This document shows, piece after piece, positions 6,161 through 10,435 of a stretch of DNA of 10,435 bases (positions are counted from its first letter, which is position 1; each line of letters starts with the position of its first letter). This DNA comes from Paenibacillus sp. UBA6285 (GTDB lineage Bacteria > Bacillota > Bacilli > Paenibacillales > Paenibacillaceae). The notes below the pieces were generated by a model. The model ran no database searches. It was not told the DNA's origin and saw only the letters and a list, made by a program, of their open reading frames with translations. The stretch is from assembly GCA_002438345.1 (NCBI GenBank), contig DJUJ01000054.1, forward strand, positions 29,569 to 40,003, read 5' to 3'. The position numbers and the translations under genes are program-made.

Positions 6161-7018
6161 ATGAACAAGAGACAGATAAGAACACTGCTGCTTACTATCT
6201 TCTTAACCGTAATCGCGCTTGTAATGTTATTTCCTGTTGTACTGACAATGGTAAGCTCCTTGATGACGGAGAAGGAAATTATGCTGAATTACGGCATGTT
6301 GGGTAAAACACAGATGAATGACTTTGTGAATTTGAAGCTGACTCCAGATTGGGTTTCGCTAGAGCAATTTTATAAGGTGCTTATTTCAACCTCGCAATTT
6401 CTTCGTATGTTTTGGAATTCTGTATTTATGGTGTTTCCAATCATTATAGGCCAGGTCGTAGTGGCGACATTAGCGGGATTTGCATTTGCCAAGCTGCGAT
6501 TTCCTGGCAGAGAGCCATTATTTATTGTGTATTTGATAACCATGCTCATGCCGTTTCAGGTCACACTTGTGCCGAATTATATCATATCTGATCGATTGGG
6601 GCTTATTAATAGTCCGAGCTCTATTATATTACCAGGGATATTTGCGGCGTTTGGTGTGTTCCTGCTCAGACAATTTATGCTCCAAATTCCAACTGCTTAT
6701 ATGGAAGCTGCCCAAATGGATGGAGCAGGCTATTTCCGTTCCTTCATCAGGATTGTCCTGCCTATGGTGAAACCTGGTATGGCAGCGCTTGTTGTTCTGC
6801 TGTTTGCAGATTACTGGAATATGGTGGAGCAGCCACTAATCTTTCTACAGGATGCCTCTTTGCAGCCCTTGTCCATTTTTCTATCTCGTCTGCAGGAAGA
6901 TGCGCTTGGGGTATCCTTTGCGGCTGCGGTCTTGTATATGACGCCTATGATTCTCTTGTTTCTTTTGGCGGAACGGTATTTTATTGAGGGCATAGAGCTT
7001 TCTGGAATTAAAGGATAG
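6161..7018 (+). CDS. Sugar-type ABC transporter permease (MalG/UgpE-like)
   Basis: A 285-residue partner permease with six predicted membrane segments. The N-terminal helix (LLLTIFLTVIALVMLFPVV) leads into a periplasmic-side loop with SLEQFYKVL, and AFAKLRFPGR follows TM2, both standard in the carbohydrate permease 2 family. The EAA loop is well preserved as EAAQMDGAGYFRSFIRIVLP (182-201), the contact site for an MsmX/MalK-like ATPase. GGGAGG ends 7 nt before ATG 6161 and the gap from the first permease is 14 nt, so co-expression is expected. The gene is followed by the adaptor gene after 10 nt, with the adaptor's Shine-Dalgarno overlapping this stop codon. No ATPase gene is present anywhere in the operon; B. 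subtilis and relatives often use one shared MsmX-type ATPase for many such importers, and the same is inferred here. Confidence 0.94.
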   Translation: MNKRQIRTLLLTIFLTVIALVMLFPVVLTMVSSLMTEKEIMLNYGMLGKTQMNDFVNLKLTPDWVSLEQFYKVLISTSQFLRMFWNSVFMVFPIIIGQVVVATLAGFAFAKLRFPGREPLFIVYLITMLMPFQVTLVPNYIISDRLGLINSPSSIILPGIFAAFGVFLLRQFMLQIPTAYMEAAQMDGAGYFRSFIRIVLPMVKPGMAALVVLLFADYWNMVEQPLIFLQDASLQPLSIFLSRLQEDALGVSFAAAVLYMTPMILLFLLAERYFIEGIELSGIKG

Positions 7019-7028
7019 GGGAAATGAG

Positions 7029-8135
7029 ATGACAAGCACATCTAAGCGACAACGATTAACGGCTGCTTTGTTTGTATTGTTCTTTGCGATATTGGCTGGT
7101 TTGACTTTCTTTAGCAGCACACTCGAAACGATGACGCTGCCCAAAGGAATTACGGAGAAGCTTACCTCCAAATCATTAGTTCATCATGTTAAAGGGAGTG
7201 GAGTCTTAACACCTCGAAAGCAGGTGGATTTGTTGAATGAGGCTGGCTCTAAAATTGTGAAGGTTCATGTAAAAGAGAATGATGAGGTTAAGAAGGGGCA
7301 ACAGCTCGTGACATTCGACAGCTCAGGTCTGGATGAGCAGATATACCAAGAGGAAACGGCACTTAAGAAACAACAGCTAAATCGGGAGATTCTGGAGGAG
7401 GATATGCTTAATGCTTTGATAGGTGGTGATGAGCAAGTGATTGCCAAGGCTGAGCGAGCTCTTGAACTGGATAATATGGATCTTGCAATGGCGCAAAGAA
7501 AGTTGAATAAGCTGCGTAAAGAAAAAGCGGATAAACAAAAGCTGACTGCCCCTTTTGACGGAAAAATCACAAAGATTACAGCAGAGGATAGCATGAATTC
7601 TTCACAAGGGGGGAAAATCCTGACCTTAATGGATAGTGGCAAGGGCTTTGAATTTTCATTTGCTGTCGATTCGGACAATACGGCATTATTCGAGATTGGA
7701 TCTAAGGTTTCTGTTCGATTGGCGAAAGACAATAAATTGGTTAACGGTATAATTCAAGAGATTAAAGCTACATCTAAAGAGAACAGTGAAGATTCATCCG
7801 ACGAATCCAGTTATAAGGTTGTCGTTTCCGTCTCCGATGATGGTCTTCAAGGCGGCGAACAAGTCAGTCTAGATATAAAGAAGGAGTCAAATGAAAAAGG
7901 TTATGTGTTATCAAAGAAATGGATTCATAAAGATACAACCGGAAGCTATGTCTATGTAGTTGAGGAGAAGAAAAGCTCACTCGGCAATACGTTTAATGCA
8001 CGCAAAGCTTATATTATAACAGGTGATTCAACCGAGGATGAGGTTGTAGCTGTGAGCGGATTAAGTCCTGATGATGAGATCATTATTGAATCAAGTGAAC
8101 CACTGCAGGAAGGTAATAGAATCAGAGTATATTGA
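7029..8135 (+). CDS. HlyD/MacA-like periplasmic adaptor (membrane-fusion) protein
   Basis: A 368-residue membrane-anchored protein with a complete adaptor layout. An uncleaved-looking N-terminal membrane segment lies at about 12-29. The first lipoyl half-motif is at about 73-97 (IVKVHVKENDEVKKGQQLVT), followed by a short alpha-helical coiled-coil hairpin at about 100-168 rich in Glu, Lys and Leu heptads. The second lipoyl half starts with TAPFDGKI (173-180), the most diagnostic motif of the family. A beta-barrel (about 205-285) and membrane-proximal domain (about 290-368) follow. Such proteins connect exporters (RND, MacB-type ABC) to outer partners; in Gram-positives the best-known are MacA/YknX-like partners of FtsX-type ABC permeases. 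Here no such exporter is adjacent: the gene sits 10 nt after an importer-type permease and 9 nt before a solute-binding protein. AGGGG lies 7 nt before ATG 7029. Its job in this operon is unknown; it may link extracellular binding to the permeases. Confidence 0.9.
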   Translation: MTSTSKRQRLTAALFVLFFAILAGLTFFSSTLETMTLPKGITEKLTSKSLVHHVKGSGVLTPRKQVDLLNEAGSKIVKVHVKENDEVKKGQQLVTFDSSGLDEQIYQEETALKKQQLNREILEEDMLNALIGGDEQVIAKAERALELDNMDLAMAQRKLNKLRKEKADKQKLTAPFDGKITKITAEDSMNSSQGGKILTLMDSGKGFEFSFAVDSDNTALFEIGSKVSVRLAKDNKLVNGIIQEIKATSKENSEDSSDESSYKVVVSVSDDGLQGGEQVSLDIKKESNEKGYVLSKKWIHKDTTGSYVYVVEEKKSSLGNTFNARKAYIITGDSTEDEVVAVSGLSPDDEIIIESSEPLQEGNRIRVY

Positions 8136-8144
8136 AGGGGATGA

Positions 8145-9497
8145 ATGAATTTGAAAAGATGGGTATTAGCCTTATTAGCAATGATAGTCGTATTATCGGG
8201 GTGCTCTAGCAGTAGCGTGGGATCAGGTGCAGGAGGATCATCTAATGAACAATCAGGTCAGGATGGCAAAACGATTGAGATTGCGACCATGGCGGTAACT
8301 CCTTATTTAGATGAGGCGGTTAAGCAATATAAAAAAATTCGCCCAGATATACAAATTGAAATCAAAGAGTATCTAGCTAGACCTCAAACGGAGGAAGGTA
8401 CATCGAGTGAAGCATTCTCAAAGAGTGATGTTGAGAAATATGTTCAAACGGTGAGCACACAGATGATGTCTGGCAAAGGGGCAGATATCATCGTAATGAA
8501 CGATCTACCACAGGACAAATATGTCGCCAAGAACATGCTGACTAATTTCTATGATCTAATGGACAAGGATTCTGAATTTGATCGAAATCAGTACTATCAG
8601 AATATCTTTAAAAACTCTCAGAATGGTGATGGTTTGTATGCAATGCCATTCTCATTTGTCATCGACGCACTTACTGGCAATACAGAATTGTTAGAACAAG
8701 CTAATATTGAAATCGATGATAAGACCTGGACATGGGATGGGTTTAAAGAAATTTCAAAGAAGCTTAAGGAACAAGTGGGTGAGGATTATGTGGCATTTGT
8801 TAATCTATTCCCGATTCAAATGTTGGCGGAGTATATAGAAGCAAATTATGATAAGCTCATTGATCAAGGTCAAGCTAATTTTGATTCCGATCTGTTTCGA
8901 GACATGATGAAGCAAATCAAATCGATGTATGATGAGGGCGTACTTAAAGCTGAATTTTCGTACGACTATTCCAAAACTTTGTTCAACAAAGCTAACCTTT
9001 TCGATCCAATTTCAGGCCTGTCTCAAGTCCTTGATCCAAAGCTTAAACTATATCAAAATCCAACAGTCAATGGAAAATATAACGGAACTCCATTTAAGTC
9101 ATACTTCACTTTAGGCATTAACAGCAAATCTAAGGTTCAAGATGAAGCTTGGAAATTTATTAAGTTCATGCTTTCCGAGGACATGCAATCTTCACCAGTG
9201 GTACAAGGCTTTGCGATGCATAAGGGCGTTGTGGAGAAACAGCTTAATGATGCTAAGCAGCAGGCAGTAGCGGGTACACTACCTCTTCTAGAGCAGAAGT
9301 TTGATGCTGAGACTGTAGAAAGCAAGATCCAAGAATTACATCAGCTATTAGATGGAGCGAGTAGGAATTTATCTAGTGATCAGAAGGTCGTTTCAATTGC
9401 AATTGAAGAGTTTGATTCGTATATGAGCGGTCAGAAATCCGTGGAAGACGTCAGCAAGCTGATTCAAAACCGAGTCAACACTTACATTAACGAGTAA
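8145..9497 (+). CDS. Extracellular solute-binding lipoprotein, family 1 (sugar-type ABC)
   Basis: A 450-residue lipoprotein. The signal peptide MNLKRWVLALLAMIVVLSGC ends in an LSGC lipobox with lipidated Cys20, followed by a Ser/Gly-rich tether to about residue 40. The mature protein has the two-lobed type-2 fold of family-1 binding proteins: an opening IEIATMAVTPYLDEAVKQY strand-helix pair, ADIIVMNDL (strand plus ligand loop), GLYAMPFSFVIDAL near the hinge, the WTWDGFKEISKKL helix, and a C-terminal helical lobe. ATG 8145 overlaps the tail of the adaptor gene spacer; AAGGGG (8135-8140) is only 4 nt away and begins within the adaptor stop codon. Being last in the operon is unusual, since binding-protein genes normally precede their permeases. 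Ligand unknown; oligosaccharides are typical for the family but cannot be claimed. Closed by a strong terminator 90 bp downstream. Confidence 0.94.
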   Translation: MNLKRWVLALLAMIVVLSGCSSSSVGSGAGGSSNEQSGQDGKTIEIATMAVTPYLDEAVKQYKKIRPDIQIEIKEYLARPQTEEGTSSEAFSKSDVEKYVQTVSTQMMSGKGADIIVMNDLPQDKYVAKNMLTNFYDLMDKDSEFDRNQYYQNIFKNSQNGDGLYAMPFSFVIDALTGNTELLEQANIEIDDKTWTWDGFKEISKKLKEQVGEDYVAFVNLFPIQMLAEYIEANYDKLIDQGQANFDSDLFRDMMKQIKSMYDEGVLKAEFSYDYSKTLFNKANLFDPISGLSQVLDPKLKLYQNPTVNGKYNGTPFKSYFTLGINSKSKVQDEAWKFIKFMLSEDMQSSPVVQGFAMHKGVVEKQLNDAKQQAVAGTLPLLEQKFDAETVESKIQELHQLLDGASRNLSSDQKVVSIAIEEFDSYMSGQKSVEDVSKLIQNRVNTYINE

Positions 9498-9588
9498 ATA
9501 GAACGTCCTAATCGAGCTATCTATAACGTAATATTTTATGTATGACGAAAAGCATCCTATGCCCTCAAGCTGAGGATACTAATCGTGA

Positions 9589-9628
9589 GGCGTTCAATCA
9601 TTCAACGGTGATTGAACGCCTTTTGTTT
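9589..9628 (+). terminator. Strong intrinsic terminator of the ABC/adaptor operon
   Basis: GGCGTTCAATCA (9589-9600) and TGATTGAACGCC (9609-9620) form a perfect 12-bp stem (13 with A9588-T9621) around an 8-nt loop, followed by TTTTGTTT. It lies about 90 bp after the binding-protein stop codon. The 90 bp in between hold only a small CCTCA/TGAGG triloop hairpin (9563-9575). No T-tract follows on the minus strand, so it should act mainly on the plus strand. Confidence 0.92.
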
Positions 9629-9650
9629 ACTTGAAGTAAGCTTGCAATCG

Positions 9651-10283
9651 TTACTTAACATGATGACCATATAGAAGAATAAGAAGTTTATTCTGGATGG
9701 AATCCAGATAGATTTCTTTTTCGTTCAGCCGCTTAAAGTTCTGACTTTCGTAAAAACCATAGTTGCATCTGTTATCTGTATACACGTAGATCGAATCTAC
9801 ATCCATACTTCTCATGTAATTAGACAAATGTTGCATCAGCGTTTTTCCCACACCAAGACCTCTAGATTCCTCAGATACAATGAACAACTCGATATAACCT
9901 TGGAAATCGTCTTCTTTTCCTTGAATAATCTCTTTATACGTATGTTGAACCCTCGCTAGTTCTTTAGCGGATTTTTTATTTTTTTTATTTGCCGTGATGA
10001 TTTTGATGAAGGTATTCGCAAGACTTAAAAGATTATGGGTTTTGGCTAAGCGATGTTTATCCTTTTGGGCTTTGCCCAGAATAATACCAATGACTCTGTT
10101 GTCTTTTACAGCGACTTTGCTGAAAGAACTACCCAGAATACAGCTTTGCAAATATAGGTTCAATATAATATCTAAAAATTGTTTATCTTGAACAAGGTCA
10201 TGGATACCGAATGCTTCATCAATTAATTGTTTGATGCGGTCATAATCGTCCTTCATAATCTCTCTATAGATAACCTCAGACAT
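9651..10283 (-). CDS. GNAT-family N-acetyltransferase
   Basis: A 210-residue GNAT-fold enzyme expected to transfer an acetyl group from acetyl-CoA to an amine. The opening VIYREIMKDDYDRIKQLIDEAF is a typical beta1-alpha1 start; KVAVKDNRVIGIILGKA (56-72) gives beta2-beta3; motif A is ELFIVSEESRGLGVGKTLM with the pyrophosphate-binding R-G-x-G-x-G at 141-146; SIYVYTDNRCNYGFYESQNF is the beta5-alpha4 motif B region with the usual N-x-x-x-x-FYE. Between beta3 and beta4 is a Lys-rich, helical insert of about 45 residues (72-125). The start ATG at 10283 has AAAGGA 12 nt upstream, a long but workable spacing. The gene is preceded by a MerR-type promoter and is divergent from a MerR-family gene, so induction through that regulator is likely, as in the Bacillus BltR/BltD arrangement (analogy only). 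Acceptor unknown: polyamine, antibiotic or protein are all possible. Confidence 0.88.
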   Translation of the reverse strand: MSEVIYREIMKDDYDRIKQLIDEAFGIHDLVQDKQFLDIILNLYLQSCILGSSFSKVAVKDNRVIGIILGKAQKDKHRLAKTHNLLSLANTFIKIITANKKNKKSAKELARVQHTYKEIIQGKEDDFQGYIELFIVSEESRGLGVGKTLMQHLSNYMRSMDVDSIYVYTDNRCNYGFYESQNFKRLNEKEIYLDSIQNKLLILLYGHHVK

Positions 10284-10324
10284 GTTGATACACTTTCCTT
10301 TCTTAGGGGACTTTCTTTATAATG

Positions 10325-10355
10325 ATCATAAAGTCTCCCCTTAGGAGAGAGTCAA
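10325..10355 (-). promoter_or_regulatory. MerR-type promoter/operator of the acetyltransferase gene
   Basis: On the minus strand TTGACT (10355-10350) and TATGAT (10330-10325) are separated by 19 bp, 2 bp longer than optimal, the hallmark of promoters activated by MerR-family proteins through DNA untwisting. The spacer holds the dyad CTCTCC-TAA-GGGGAG (five of six pairs), extendable to 9-3-9 with seven of nine pairs. The promoter points to the GNAT gene, whose start is about 40 bp downstream. The likely activator is encoded by the adjacent divergent merR-like gene. On the plus strand a perfect TATAAT at 10318-10323, without a clear -35, could serve that gene. Confidence 0.8.
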
Positions 10356-10392
10356 GGATGGGGATGGACAATGTAACGAAGGAGGGACTTAA

Positions 10393-10435
10393 ATGGAAAA
10401 CTTGTTTTCAATCGGTGAAGTTACCAAAATAAAAG
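10393..10435 (+). CDS. MerR-family transcriptional regulator, N-terminal fragment (runs off the right edge)
   Basis: Only 14 complete codons are in the window, reading MENLFSIGEVTKIK. F-S-I-G-E-V-x-K is the usual first strand and helix of the MerR winged-helix domain. A strong AAGGAGGG lies 6-7 nt before ATG 10393, confirming the start. The gene is divergent from the GNAT gene and beside a 19-bp-spacer promoter, both typical for the family. The effector domain lies outside the window, so metal-, redox- or drug-sensing type cannot be told. Confidence 0.8.
   Translation, partial: MENLFSIGEVTKIK

Noticed and set aside
7265..7732. 155-codon open frame on the minus strand inside the adaptor gene
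   Set aside because: Ser- and Cys-rich shadow antisense to the coiled-coil region; no ribosome binding site, no family motif, and the plus-strand adaptor is unmistakable.
10285..10323. TTGATA and TATAAT as a plus-strand promoter for the merR-like gene
   Set aside because: The spacer is 27 bp, too long even for MerR-type promoters; the TATAAT may still be used with a different, weak -35.
1..10435. CRISPR array, tRNA or rRNA gene, transposase
   Set aside because: I saw no regularly spaced long repeats, no tRNA-like cloverleaf with a T-loop box, no rRNA-like stretch and no transposase motif in any frame I read.

Overview
The window looks like the chromosome of an endospore-forming, low-to-moderate-GC Bacillota, most probably Paenibacillus or a close relative. 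The evidence is an alpha/beta-type small acid-soluble spore protein, strong GGAGG-type ribosome binding sites, a lipoprotein-anchored solute-binding protein with an LSGC lipobox, and paired MalF/MalG-type permeases with no dedicated ATPase. Genus assignment is inference, not proof.

Layout. (1) 1-266, minus strand: an open frame encoding the start of a VOC/glyoxalase-like domain but with no convincing start codon; it runs off the left edge and may be a gene remnant. (2) 263-2379: a TetR/AcrR-family repressor (minus) divergent from a 12-TM MFS efflux-type transporter (plus). The 266-bp gap holds promoter-like hexamers facing both ways and two related TACCGA-type half-palindromic sites just downstream of each predicted start, so this is a typical self-regulated drug or metabolite efflux pair. 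(3) 2510-2794: a spore DNA-binding protein (SASP) with an enlarged N-terminal part. (4) 2923-5096, minus: an OmpR-type response regulator and a membrane histidine kinase, translationally coupled (1-nt gap), ending in a long hairpin followed by a T-tract. (5) 5280-9497, plus: a tight four-gene operon (gaps 9-14 nt) with two sugar-type ABC permeases, a HlyD/MacA-like membrane-fusion adaptor, and a family-1 extracellular solute-binding lipoprotein, closed by a perfect 12-bp-stem terminator. (6) 9651-10435: a GNAT acetyltransferase (minus) divergent from the first codons of a MerR-family regulator (plus); between them lies a textbook MerR-type promoter with a 19-bp spacer carrying a dyad.

The most interesting unit is 4386-9628. 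An import-type ABC transporter (binding protein plus two permeases) has an adaptor of the kind normally found with exporters inserted between permeases and binding protein, has no ATP-binding subunit, and is divergent from an OmpR/EnvZ-type two-component system rather than the YesM/YesN-type pair usual for sugar transporters in this group. The shared 183-bp intergenic region contains TTTTCCA-like repeats spaced exactly 11 bp, the spacing expected for an OmpR/PhoB-family regulator bound in tandem. I infer that the two-component system senses an extracellular ligand and switches on the transporter/adaptor operon; the substrate and even the direction of transport cannot be read from the sequence.
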